Counted from the first letter of the stretch, positions 22,501 through 28,193 are shown. The stretch: DNA of 29,578 nt from Zelonia costaricensis (GCA_030849075.1 JASAOO010003219.1:1-29578), one strand, 5' to 3'. Program-made: numbers and translations. Notes: generated by a model not told the origin, from the letters alone.

Positions 22501-23233
22501 CCGGACGGACTCGAGCAGCAGTAGCAGCGAGAGCACACCCACGAGCACCAGCAGCAGCGGACGCACCAGCAGTGGCAGCGACGACGAGGACTACGACAGC
22601 GACACGGAGACGACGCCGTCGCTGGCGGAGCGGAGGTCGTCCTGGCAGCGCATGAGCCACAGAGAGTCCGACGCCACACTGGCGCGGGGCGCCATCAGCG
22701 ACGACGACGGTGACGATGCGGCCGCACCCCACACCCACGCCGCAGCCCACGGGAGGGACGAGGACGACGGTGCGGGGTCGCCGCGCATGAGCGCCGAGGT
22801 ACGCTGCGACGAGATCGCGCACTGCTTTGCCGCCCTGCAGCGCACGTGCCCCGCGGCCGTCAGTCTCTGGGCTGCGCGGATGCTGCAGCAGGCGGCGCGG
22901 CAGCCTCGCACCACGATGACGGCCGCACGGCTGCTGCAGCGCGTCGAGCAGGCACTGCCCACGAACCGGCCGCGTGGTCTCGTGTGGCTCACGGCGCCCG
23001 ATGCGTCACCGTCGCCGGTGCCGCCGTCCTGCACCTCTGGCGCGCTCACCGCGGCAGGAGTCGCCTCTCCGACTTCTCCCACCGCGGCCGCGCCGAGCGT
23101 GTCATGGCGCCCGACGGGGGCGCTGGCGGCACTGCCACCGCCAGAGCTGGACGCGAGCCCGAGCAGCTTCCACAACTACGAGACGGCGAAGTGGCTCTAC
23201 GCGCTGCATCAGACTCTGCCACGCTGCACATGA
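10556..23233 (+). CDS. Giant STE20-like probable pseudokinase with low-complexity expansions
   Basis: Single uninterrupted frame, 4225 residues, starting at the first in-frame ATG, just after the candidate splice site. Most of the protein is Ala/Ser/Gly/Pro/Gln/His-rich and probably disordered. Kinase-fold pieces lie in the second half: VALRLLP with Arg2406 where the beta3 Lys belongs (tentative); LGAYEDASLVLEVDL resembling beta4-beta5; catalytic loop HGSVKSTN at 2488-2495 with Ser2490 replacing the catalytic Asp; VESVG with Ser3033-Val-Gly in place of DFG; APE intact at 3123-3125; ADIWALGMMALELADG around Asp3200; PEQRATAVELLDHAWF with Arg3254. The last two are close to STE20 kinases. About 540 residues separate the catalytic loop from the DFG position. 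No clear glycine loop or helix C was found. Cys clusters occur at 1022-1028, 1772-1775 and 2092-2093. A C-terminal block (about 4080-4225) looks globular. Pseudokinase status is inference. Confidence 0.9.
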   Translation: MSAQRISSSDADGSVLVHSDDESSIVERDVPHGSMGLGGSGSYSPAPPLDLHRGAGGRGGAGLGRVWDTRHAAAAARGQQPRLAALPPVHGAEWAPPVPRQHRSVDTAGGGRGGGAAGALNLGDSIDGFPVFVDEDGVMKMHPPRRRGPFDFAYGAADEEASHLLGGAGTGGGGGGGGAGRARGYRAGSRSYGGGADDVVLNSSVTSSEGSVLSGSLSSSFSSYSSHEGRYRQPQRDSGRGYSSQLPQYSQQPHGAHGSHYGPVSLDLYYPAERSNPFSEDGVGSGGGGLLRFGAGLPGRPHVASRRRRLVGAGATSGTTAAGASALGRRGKGRRWKGGSRRPGKQAGSGGGSGGGGTAVVPSGVVTGFPFASGAYYDPSSTSRVVGCLSTSGSFPFNSWPLVNTLGGVSAAKTATVAAAVAAIPGGLSAFLLLSAGIPRSVGPSAAEKAARTRDYLLARQAELEQRHEARRRTGAAGKEAAKRAAPSSPLASPRLADSGSTSHANASAAGAAASHLVRGGRPTVALPVSLEDLSRSMGGPLTGSTALGATLMLATARSVRSRGREATSATVAAAGAPESRTSPGYGRVDQSSRNQYQEVGAAASALMEEQPPVVVLRDPYTGLAVSPAYVKTARSPRGGEAASAAAATPHTCSAGIHFFRDPSVPRPSVLSLVAPPPSWSRSVASPLTSMAYSFGSSQAVSEGNSLRASFCTPHTPPLLRNTAAGPAVAAATATAAAATYQLPSSLQLHSGSLLPVVPLPVPPREGSIESRSVRSATGSRGAAVSARLGASSAAGSDGQDSARHPRTETAAFRDGRTDLTGRDTSGALPHDSAPSLGTLGFGGAARSRWRLQQGSAAGASAMSQTSPRSAASVGGGGGGVRPPALPSVAIGVDMSASANGSATMPSSVAWPRAAPSLPVPAVLLPAYPPAIAPYAAPRPPQLQNTRYHAWTAEGVSTTSNTPCVVHVFTVSAAMLRSVYEYVAYMCVAKRHAELQRRQRRRGERAVAELVAGRLSREVQRCLRCPHCGAVGQVVRRPTPRRGSTARAPPPQLTSPSTAAATTAALTQRQQQQQQQQPPQHHHHHLTQPPPHRHSRVHSQPHPHLQHHNPHHQHRRHSEHHSRASLRLSSTSTLNALPLQPLRGSTSAASLSTDAPVTQQQHTERLGWPPALLTTTSAHARTSLPPQAPPRSSLAMSGTSHGSSSGGVAGAGEETRTEDFMLLAASWSRGPLNLASSTASLGGGGGGAGVAVQPVCDASAAGGSAPAPHAPPLPTHPVAPANSSFADEPYDAATALLSPPPGPGIRSTTIATAAASRAPPLVTRGAAGQPTSPALPPLARSGLPPALRAPPTAVLQPSERADELLGQEPQGPFVTMNFLFPSIGEPATAAAAASTTASATSPKVRRRVRSLGASTADAAALLSAAGAPNGGGDGGDGSGDAVLESPTRSTELSRSLPMSSVVRMSASQTALDRYASASGTDVRAPRRLTATAAATALQRGADVLSPVDDAGVTVAWPAPCGTDDVAGGDDPVDYSLPRLREAVRRSSSNSLRGGAGGGFIGGGAGSDVDEARRARAGSLVGANSASSASQQQLPPHAALGDSFAEMLISPPSLPIAIPTTTSPDRSTVTLMAACRREAAAAAALAAGHTGTAAPPPSSSVARRASSVATAMRATGTLTAVGPAGSSSTVQTRGLGNSVRSMPNAPSGINSLFCSVAAAALTPAMPPLAQSGVPSHGDRENPEETHAIEGAAGEGQGAAGESGRDGGDGLYVCLGCHRHVAPHGSLLVSMSDLHHHRHAHHHHSHAHGPPPSPPAAAANHGAGDAKGTDTADPAAIGVIAFEDLMQDDAMVHALHTCLRDALMLPTTCDPPPAPSPLRRGSSYVPFAQQRRRLSQRRASSVPMPAHRNLHELLQPITATAPPAAEPHATRACSSLPPPEPHALAADAERAETAAAVAAPNTERGTRPGGGAVKVEGAVDTAAAQGDVPAFPLSIFGASSSSSCASPGDDASSSSSSSSPSASPTSSTTSSSAASAGVDAAASRGPRKSGARGGGVGDGAGHSARGDDVFGSSGPPGGGAAGPRHPLQRLSLPCCGLTVTALPYVAPQVPPLAGWTRAGGVREGKDSAADAQHTARDEKWRGDSQPAVVAAAAAGGDGGGGGAANATTRRPPRRRSFSTTSRTCSPVPRMREDAATRGLTPSAVLMSDVAPQRRRRSSASAAQGPAARDGRSSQPPMQQPRRGLADRTAALAHSASDAMLQDHTATTIALMMKSTLSSEKHRIQVNPRTPLDAVSKNRIMDRIFRQDRLGGVPAVATARSPLGERHAGLGPRRGEAAAEAQPPASAAAGPSRWAKPGSLPQVGPEGAGGDSAELLAGRQAQASAAAQHGVHDGGLRGAPSHARAVALRLLPPDRTPAPLGLDLGAYEDASLVLEVDLAYPRVPGGNARELLAEWKEACRPHPVLVEAVLRNIVFSVLVQLADLHAAGRTHGSVKSTNVFPLWNAVEGTRQAGVVLPPRPRHRPAPLATSTSQSPVVPPGRATTASDTPDGRDDDTQPPRLSAFQFAWGEGSSEQPAGASAGAAQVDDATPRSRRPSAAAPGSAAGTQVPGAADSGAGSSAKKRRPQTGSTERRHSTRASAAHVRAHQDTRRQAGKSSGAAAIAAQPPARSGSLSAPLPSMTTTAAAFAGSRAGANGTTTTTTGLATAMAAFRRGSAAAGAPLACMLPPRLMSLSSTESPAGVLLPAVRTPVAEPQTPLLTSDSLVVQRGACSGSNTAPFSPAVGLSSSNPRRRRRGSGATVSGTASVTAAMGAGAGGGAEGRRRLRRGSLGTNIGGDSRTGDRSDDSEADEDAALVPLVAEVLTPPGALQRRRSGAARPLAEPMGGAALPAPMAAQTRPHDRRAGVPAHGFGRRTVVPAGLEDPDEWLVAAVRRRYARGVQLRSAGAVWFATAACGGADTDADRSSARAVAATGEDGEAKRACVSAAGPAQPVLTTGPTGAVPGPRPGCCLCVDDAAGPPTDALQWSRQVLLVESVGAVVATALRTAMTCVLMQHPPRPAPVPAASPAAAASKKGRPSASARHKGSAAQSPAAPSRSVYVPDVQHASPPPPPCLFDVQESEYVPAPEQIRTGADEAQALLRLWQQQRPEEPASGIGISGCNNVGSAVAGGAEWLTQDDLSGSPATTLRNTLDPYPVQTATADIWALGMMALELADGPAPTTWLKQRDLAPALRPYPWSSFFHAFVACCLQRAPEQRATAVELLDHAWFGVALMPQAASVPAPLDGTDGWRRGSAGEAAAAAAAPPPPLPPSAPGVMGVDSLTAEEKAEWEGYDYTQLYAAATHASRPRTTLAAAPTAAAAGGATAPSIASAGDVSAAAGGRGGHIRAHVTTLSVTSADALTGGGAGAVTATEHGHATAGDVQSILAVSRRSADHMSFSHITAGTGAGPLLTALASVVDGTSGRAGAGSGSTAASAMNASAHDDNDVMAELCAVDMAQHFAQQVTAQWVRQQQQFMPSLAAAAGSLPLSAAAQRDPAAAADGATPLLQPITSALSPGGAGVALSPWYGTAPPLHHQFSDFFTTPGIREDRAAPFYANHSMTFSNNASMTSQALLSHLKSAGSSAPSPVPGAPSEVTGRGTLTWTGVPSSLVPTLYVPLRDPRDDTGIARQPSAASTPPTGGASGGSASPWLPRGASDWSGGVSPLQVPPSSSAMGRGAAAAAAGLAGNPAVFPVLERDGRCASSEGSEGKWAERVAGMGRAAHPSRCRSSGSAGEGKEDSTDTGSTRSSGRDSDRIFSSSSSSRGSEASSVASSTAMANGRSGRHGRQRGTALPGSQRTGGASLSYMGGPAVTGGEVPDPTRTRAPHVSGVLSTTSSLRRDSDAVSLSSAALFKIQTPEHSRGEASPPRGQSPPLTGATRPRARLGSRHPWQEDAADAATAMAAAAPLSACPHGGRRHVLLGTIATSLARLSMMVHTHSSATRRNRTDSSSSSSESTPTSTSSSGRTSSGSDDEDYDSDTETTPSLAERRSSWQRMSHRESDATLARGAISDDDGDDAAAPHTHAAAHGRDEDDGAGSPRMSAEVRCDEIAHCFAALQRTCPAAVSLWAARMLQQAARQPRTTMTAARLLQRVEQALPTNRPRGLVWLTAPDASPSPVPPSCTSGALTAAGVASPTSPTAAAPSVSWRPTGALAALPPPELDASPSSFHNYETAKWLYALHQTLPRCT
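13763..13786 (+). repeat. CAG/CAA repeat encoding poly-Gln, followed by a His-rich tract
   Basis: Eight Gln codons, then five consecutive His codons and a His/Pro/Gln-rich stretch to about 13920. The repeat lies shortly after the first Cys cluster of the giant protein. Confidence 0.9.
15929..15976 (+). repeat. His-rich repeat next to the second Cys cluster
   Basis: A tract encoding clustered His residues (HHHRHAHHHHSHAH) about 20 residues after CLGCH at 1772-1776 of the giant protein. His next to Cys suggests possible metal binding, but a simple CAC/CAT repeat expansion is equally possible. Confidence 0.7.
21696..21716 (+). repeat. GCT repeat encoding poly-Ala in the giant protein
   Basis: Run of GCT codons in the low-complexity region after the pseudokinase C-lobe. 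Confidence 0.75.
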
Positions 23234-23799
23234 GCTCGCTTCTGTTGTGTGTGTTCGTTAAAAAAAAAAAAGGAACACAAGCGAAACACACGCGCAGCAC
23301 ACATGCTCGTCTGGTTCTAGACAGGGCACCCGTGTGCGAAGGTGATGTGCGGCGATGCGAACACCTGTCCGCGTGGCGAGGGTGGTGGTGAGAGGCGGCA
23401 ACTGCAGAAGCACCAAGACGGGCCCTTTGTGGGGTGTACGACAGAGCTCTTACGCACCCACCCCGCATACACTCTCGCCGGTATCTGCGCTCATGACGTG
23501 TAGCTCACGGCGGCGCGTGTTGGCGCGTAGCGTCGCTACACTGGGGTCTACGTTGCGTGTACGCCAGTTCAACTCTTCCCTTTTTTTTTCTATTCCTGTC
23601 CCTCTTCTCGCGTCACCAAAGCCATACCACCCACAGACGGATCGGCTCACATCGAGCCCTGCTCCCTCTCTACCTTCTTCCCCTCCGCGACACACCCCCA
23701 CCCACCCACACACACACACACGCACGTAAAGACTCTCGCCGCACTTCTCTTCACCACCGTCAGTCCCCCCCCCCTTTCCATCGTGTCTTAGCTTTTGCC
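23234..23799. other. Short intergenic region with A12 run and splice-like tract
   Basis: No gene seen. A run of 12 A (23260-23271) lies 27 nt after the stop codon of the giant gene. A pyrimidine-rich stretch (about 23660-23700) and a CA repeat (about 23705-23725) precede possible splice acceptors at 23730-23731, 23762-23763 and 23790-23791. At 566 bp this is the tightest gap in the window. Confidence 0.6.
23730..23731 (+). promoter_or_regulatory. Candidate spliced-leader acceptor AG of the RRM-like gene
   Basis: First AG after an AG-free, pyrimidine-rich stretch from 23656 to 23729. It would give a 68-nt 5' UTR. AGs at 23762-23763 and 23790-23791 also follow short pyrimidine runs and cannot be excluded. 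Confidence 0.35.
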
Positions 23800-24537
23800 A
23801 TGCCGACCTCCTCCTTCGCTGGTGCTTCAGCGAAGCGCTCCGCTGCGGAAGGAGGCAAGGGTGCCGCGCCCAAACCCATCCCCAACCCCAACCCCGTCAT
23901 CTACCACGGCTCCGTCCTCCTGCGCAACCTCCCGGTGAGCTACCGCAAGGTGTACCAGCACACGGTGCGCCGCTTCTTCTCACCGGCGCAGCAGGCCCAC
24001 CTCGGCAAGGGCGTGCGCCTCATTGAGGAAATCGGCAACGCGACGCTGTGCGTCGAGGTGGACAGCAAGGAGTCGGCGCAGCTCCTCTTTCAGAAGCTGC
24101 AGAATCGCAAGGTGTACGGCCGACGCTGGAAGGTGCAGTACGTGCCTACGGCGGCGACCACGTGCAGCACGGAGGCATGCCTGGTCGACTGCTACCTCGT
24201 CCCCGCCGCCTCGCAGCATCTCGCGGAGCGGGCGCTGAGCGGCATTCCAGGGTTCCTGTCCTTTGTCGAGACCCCAGACGAGCCGCTGCCCGCCTCCGCT
24301 GCGGCGGTGGTGGCGACCGCGTCGCCGATCCAGGACGCCGACAACGACAGCGACGCCGACGGCGCCGACGAGGATGGCGAGACGAACCCGTACCGCGGCC
24401 AGCAACGCCACAAGCTCCTCGTCTCCTTCGCGGATGAGGGAAGCGCCCTCCACGCCCGCGCCGTGTTGTCGGGCCGCCTTGTCGGCACGTCTGGGGTGCG
24501 CATGTTCCTCGAGCGCCGCCGCGGTGCTACCCAGTAG
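23800..24537 (+). CDS. RNA-binding protein with two divergent RRM-like domains
   Basis: 245 residues, starting at the first in-frame ATG. After a Lys/Pro/Ala-rich leader (1-35), residues about 37-116 read as an RRM-like unit. SVLLRNLPV (38-46) sits where RNP2 would be, NATLCVEVDS (80-89) where RNP1 would be, then a helix with ESAQLLFQKL, and GRRWKVQYVP as the last strand. A second possible unit covers about 126-238: ACLVDCYLVP as first strand, HKLLVSFADEGSALHARAVL as third strand and helix, and GVRMFLERR as last strand. It is interrupted by an Asp/Glu-rich insert (about 177-195). The usual aromatic residues of RNP1 are missing in both units, so RNA contact may be non-canonical or the domain may bind protein. 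The role is presumably RNA metabolism; I cannot assign a named family member. Confidence 0.85.
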   Translation: MPTSSFAGASAKRSAAEGGKGAAPKPIPNPNPVIYHGSVLLRNLPVSYRKVYQHTVRRFFSPAQQAHLGKGVRLIEEIGNATLCVEVDSKESAQLLFQKLQNRKVYGRRWKVQYVPTAATTCSTEACLVDCYLVPAASQHLAERALSGIPGFLSFVETPDEPLPASAAAVVATASPIQDADNDSDADGADEDGETNPYRGQQRHKLLVSFADEGSALHARAVLSGRLVGTSGVRMFLERRRGATQ

Positions 24538-25555
24538 GCGGCCATACACCAGAGGGCAGCATGGGTGCTGTGGGCGTTCACGTTTGCCGTCGCAGTGGCA
24601 TTGCAACTGAGTCGGCCAAAGCCCTCCGCTGTCGTGCACCCTCGAGGTTGTGCGCCGTTGACGCGCGACGACGTGTGTCATGATGAGTTTTGCTTAAGGC
24701 GATGAGGAAAAAAAAGGAAGCGAGCATGGGAAAGGCAAAGAGGGAAGGGGAGGGTGTGGGGTGGGGGGGGGGGACGCGGTGCGGTGACGGTCTCCGCTCT
24801 ACACGTCCATGCACGACGCCGTCTGGGCTGTGGCGCTATTCCTCCTCCCCCCCGGCTTCTCGCCCTGTCGACGTCCACCTTCCAGCCTCTAGCTGATGTG
24901 TGGGCAGTGTGCTTAACGACTAACACGCGTCGGCCTGTATTGCTCACTGTGGTGCTCTCCATGCATGTGGTGGCGAACGCGGGCCGGGCATGGCGGCAGC
25001 GAGTAATACCGAGAAGGAAAGAAAGCGCAGCGAGACGCGGCTCCTCGTCAGCGTACCATCGTACAAGGAGGGAACGCGAACGAAGGGGCAGCGCGGGGAG
25101 CACGGAGAGGGTGAGGCACACAACCCGCACGTGAAGGCAGCACGGGGTGGGGTAGGTGTGGGGAGGGGCTGTTGCCTGTCCTGTGTGCGTCTCGTCTGCC
25201 TTGCAACCGAATGCGGGGCGCGATGAACCCAGCAGTGCTCCGTGCCGCATGTGCGTACACCTGAGACTGACGTCGAGCGGCGCCGTGACTCCATCAACTT
25301 TCCGTCTTTCTCTCTCTCTGTTTTCTTTCCCCACCACCAACTTTCCAACCTCATCGCTTGTCGTGTCTTGGGCACGTCTGTGCAGGTTCATAAGAAGTAG
25401 AAGCGGGGCGCTTCGCATCTCTCACAGCTGGTCCCGGCGCGGCACGAAACCTGGCCGTGCGACACACACGCACACGCAGACGCACACACAGACCCAGAGT
25501 CTTGGCTCTAATCCTTTCCGGTGTCCTTTCACGCACTCCGGCAGCCACCTCCGCC
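24538..25555. other. Intergenic region with purine-rich plus-strand blocks
   Basis: No recognisable gene. Unlike the other spacers, it contains two plus-strand purine-rich blocks (about 24698-24777, with an A8 and a G11 run, and about 24990-25172). A minus-strand frame (25418-24678) stays open for 246 codons but encodes nothing recognisable. From 25278 to 25383 the sequence returns to plus-strand pyrimidines without AG, which looks like the splice signal of the next gene. A CA repeat lies at about 25460-25490. Confidence 0.55.
25384..25385 (+). promoter_or_regulatory. Candidate spliced-leader acceptor AG of the twin-CX9C gene
   Basis: TGTGCAG ends at 25385 and is the first AG after a 106-nt AG-free stretch containing a strong CT/T-rich tract (about 25302-25345). 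It would give a 170-nt 5' UTR with no ATG before 25556. A closer AG at 25543-25544 is the alternative. Confidence 0.5.
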
Positions 25556-25897
25556 ATGTCGCGCAACACGAAGGAGTTCAACAAGCAGGCAGACCGCTTT
25601 GTGGAGGAGTACGCGGAGCAGCGCATCGCGCTGGAGCAATGCCTGCAGTCCCGCATCAATGACGACATCAACTTTGTGTGCCAGCGGCAGAAGTCCGCCT
25701 ACCTCGAGGGCATTGCGCAGCTGTTCTGCAAGAAGGAGTACGACGCGGGGGTCAAGTGCCAGAAGGCGGCGGGGGACAAGTGGGCCTCAGACTGCTTCAA
25801 GGAGAACGTTGCCTTTGGCCAGTGCACGGACCGGGTGCTGAAGCAGATGTACGTCTACAACCTCGAGCACAACAAGAAGAACCCAGACGCCAACTGA
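25556..25897 (+). CDS. Twin CX9C (CHCH-type) protein, probable mitochondrial intermembrane space
   Basis: 113 residues, starting at the first in-frame ATG. Cys58-X9-Cys68 and Cys80-X9-Cys90 form the classic twin CX9C pattern of small helical-hairpin proteins that are oxidised in the mitochondrial intermembrane space, often respiratory-complex subunits or assembly factors. An extra pair, Cys29-X12-Cys42, lies before it. The chain is charged and helix-prone, with no presequence or membrane segment, which fits disulfide-relay import rather than matrix targeting. The first 28 residues are Glu/Lys/Arg-rich and the tail is Asn/Lys/Asp-rich. The pattern is seen directly, the location follows from family knowledge, and I cannot say which complex it serves. 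Codon use matches the neighbours. Confidence 0.88.
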   Translation: MSRNTKEFNKQADRFVEEYAEQRIALEQCLQSRINDDINFVCQRQKSAYLEGIAQLFCKKEYDAGVKCQKAAGDKWASDCFKENVAFGQCTDRVLKQMYVYNLEHNKKNPDAN

Positions 25898-26639
25898 GCA
25901 CCCTGCCCGTCCCCACACAGCATCTTCGCCCTCGCCACCCCCACGCTGACCTCGCCGTGAGGGACACTGCGGCGTTGGACAGGAGGAGTGGCCCGCGGTT
26001 GAGGCATCACGCGGCGGTGGCGGCGTCTTGAGTGTCGCGCAAACGCAGCGGCACCCCCGCCCAGCTCTCCCCTCCCCTCCTTCCCTACCTCACACACACA
26101 CTCACACGCACACATCAAGATCGCAACACAATACTGACAAGGGCAGGAGTGCACAGACACCCAACTGCCCCCCCTCCCCCGCTGCTCGAGTGGAGCCGAC
26201 GGTCTTGCCACCGTCGCTTCGAAGCTGGTTGTAGTGAGTGTGTCTCGTGCTTGCAGCGACTTCCCCTCCTCAAAAGGGGGAAGGGGAGGGGCCGTGCGAC
26301 GCTTCGCACGCCAGCGGGCCACACCTCTCGTCAGGCAAAGAAGGGGATGTGTCTGCAACGTCGCCGTGCAGCTCCTCCGTTGGAGAGCCTGTATCGCGGC
26401 GCGCAGACCCTACCCCGCGCATCCCACCCTCCCTCCGTACTTGTTCTCTTCTCATTGCCTCGCATTTGCGTCTTCAATGCCGCGGCGCACCCCCGTCCCC
26501 CTCCCCCCACCGCCTCACCAGTCACGTCGGCTTCCCACCCCCGGTCAGCCCATTGTTGACGCACAGCTCCACCCCCTCTCGTGTGTGTCCCCCCCCCCCA
26601 CTCCCCCTCCTTCTCTTTCCCTCGCAAGGAGTGGCACCC
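25898..26639. other. Intergenic region before the methyltransferase gene
   Basis: No gene seen. It contains a CA tract (about 26091-26114) and, from 26567 to 26626, an AG-free stretch with a long poly-C/CT tract. The open frame running into the methyltransferase from about 26238 has no ATG before 26640 and reads as Pro/Ser-rich low complexity, consistent with leader rather than coding sequence. Confidence 0.6.
26627..26628 (+). promoter_or_regulatory. Candidate spliced-leader acceptor AG of the methyltransferase gene
   Basis: First AG after the pyrimidine tract at about 26587-26624. It would leave an 11-nt 5' UTR before the ATG at 26640. A second AG follows at 26630-26631. Confidence 0.5.
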
Positions 26640-28193
26640 ATGCCGCTATCGCACAGCGGATCTGCCGGCGGTGCCGCAGCGCCGCCCACGGCATCCGCGC
26701 CGCCGGAGCAGCAGCAGCTCCCCGCAGCTCCGCTCTACCTGGCTGCGCAGCGCTGGCGCAACTACCTGCTCGCCCACTCCTTGGCCTTCCGCCGCCTGCA
26801 GGAGGAGCGCGAGCGGGGCTGGAAGTCCGCTGCCTTGGATGCGTGGTACGCGGGGCGGCAGGCATCCCCCTCGGCCACGACGACGGCCACCACCGTCAAG
26901 GACGGGAGCGCCGGCACCACTAGCTTCGTGACTGCGGATGTCGCGGCTTTGGCGGAGCGCTACCGGCAGCACGCCCGCCGCATCACCCAGCAGGCCGCGC
27001 CCCACTTCTTCCGCTCCGTGCCAGCACACGGGGCGGGCGGGACAGGCATGGCAGCGCCGCCGCCGCCGCTCTTCCTCGACCTCGGCTGTGCCCCCGGGGG
27101 TGTCGCCAAGTACCTCGTGCACGACTTGGGCTGGCGTGGCGTTGGCGTGTCGCTGTCCAAAGCAGACGGCGGCATCGACGTCGACCCCACGCTGCTCCGC
27201 CCCCGCCACGCCGCCGCCGCCGGGGACCCGCCGTTTGTGCTGCTGGACGGTGACGTGACGCAGCCGCCGCTCACCTGGCAGTGCGCGGCCGCCGTGGCGC
27301 ACTCCTCGGGCGGGTGCCCGTCTCCGGACATCTTCCACACGCCGCCCGCCGCGGCAGCCCCGCGCTTCCGCTTCGTGAACGGCGGCGCCGTGCTCGACCA
27401 CGGGCAGCGGCAGCGTTGGGATAGGCTGGAGGAGGAGGCGGCGGCCGCCGGCGGGGACGCAACCGAGGCCACGGCGCCGACCAGCGGGACGTCCACCGCC
27501 GTGTCCATCCTTCCGTGGTTCAGCCTCCTCGTTCCCCAGCTGCAGACGGCGCTGGCGTTTGTGGAGGGGGGCGGGGCGCTCATGCTTGTGCACGGCGCAC
27601 CCCACTGCGCGAGTCTCTTCATCCTCCTCCGCTGCATGGAGGCGGCTGTGGGGGCCACCGCAGCGAGCACAGCAGAGGCGGAAGCGGCCAAGGCGGCCTC
27701 TACCACAGCCACAGCAGCACAAGGTGCCCGCGAGCCGTGCCGCACGCACGTGCTGGAGACGATGCATCTCGCCAAGGCACCCGTTTACGTGCTGTGGACG
27801 CATGTCCAACACGCCGAGCCTTCGGACGGCAACGGGTGCGCTGGTGCCGAGACGCGGCGGGCGGCGCAGGCGTGCTTGATCGAGTCCCTGCATGCCACCA
27901 CGCCACGAGTTTCGCCGCTGTCGTGCCACGCCGCGTCTGCGCCGATTGTGGAGGGGCCCGCCCTCCTGGAATCAAAGCAGCGGCTGTGGCTTGGCGAGTC
28001 GGAGGAGGGCTTCCAGCTCGCAGTTGAGGGCTTCGAGCGCTACGGCCATCTCGTCGAGGCGGTGTGGGCCCGCGTCGAGGTGTTCTTGCGGCAGCGCCGC
28101 GAGCGGGCAGAGCGCGAAATGGGCAGCTGCTCTCTGCGCAAGGGTGCAGGCGGTCGCGATGCGGGTAAGAAGCGGATGCGCAGTGACGTGTGA
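26640..28193 (+). CDS. FtsJ-like SAM-dependent methyltransferase
   Basis: 517 residues, starting at the first in-frame ATG. FLDLGCAPGG at 145-154 is the SAM-binding motif I of the Rossmann-fold methyltransferases, in the form typical of FtsJ/RrmJ-type 2'-O-ribose methyltransferases. WRGVGVSLSK (about 167-176) fits the second strand and LLDGDVTQPP (about 200-210) the acidic strand. SLLVPQLQTALAFVEGGGAL at about 294-313 resembles the helix and strand that precede the FtsJ catalytic Lys. There the sequence continues MLVHGAP, so the usual Lys is absent. A later strand, APVYVLWTHVQ, fits the last FtsJ strand. The C-terminus is basic (RKGAGGRDAGKKRMR), possibly a nuclear or nucleolar signal. Two Ala/Thr-rich insertions enlarge the domain. 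The RNA substrate, and whether the enzyme is active, are unknown. Confidence 0.82.
   Translation: MPLSHSGSAGGAAAPPTASAPPEQQQLPAAPLYLAAQRWRNYLLAHSLAFRRLQEERERGWKSAALDAWYAGRQASPSATTTATTVKDGSAGTTSFVTADVAALAERYRQHARRITQQAAPHFFRSVPAHGAGGTGMAAPPPPLFLDLGCAPGGVAKYLVHDLGWRGVGVSLSKADGGIDVDPTLLRPRHAAAAGDPPFVLLDGDVTQPPLTWQCAAAVAHSSGGCPSPDIFHTPPAAAAPRFRFVNGGAVLDHGQRQRWDRLEEEAAAAGGDATEATAPTSGTSTAVSILPWFSLLVPQLQTALAFVEGGGALMLVHGAPHCASLFILLRCMEAAVGATAASTAEAEAAKAASTTATAAQGAREPCRTHVLETMHLAKAPVYVLWTHVQHAEPSDGNGCAGAETRRAAQACLIESLHATTPRVSPLSCHAASAPIVEGPALLESKQRLWLGESEEGFQLAVEGFERYGHLVEAVWARVEVFLRQRRERAEREMGSCSLRKGAGGRDAGKKRMRSDV

Noticed and set aside
24538..25277. SIDER-type degenerate retroposon
   Set aside because: An A-rich tract and composition shift are suggestive, but I could not identify the retroposon signature by eye.
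24678..25418. Possible minus-strand gene of 246 codons
   Set aside because: Nothing recognisable, Arg-rich composition, and it overlaps a plus-strand splice signal. Kept only as a composition finding.
26238..26639. N-terminal extension of the methyltransferase
   Set aside because: No in-frame ATG before 26640, and it includes the long C-rich splice tract.
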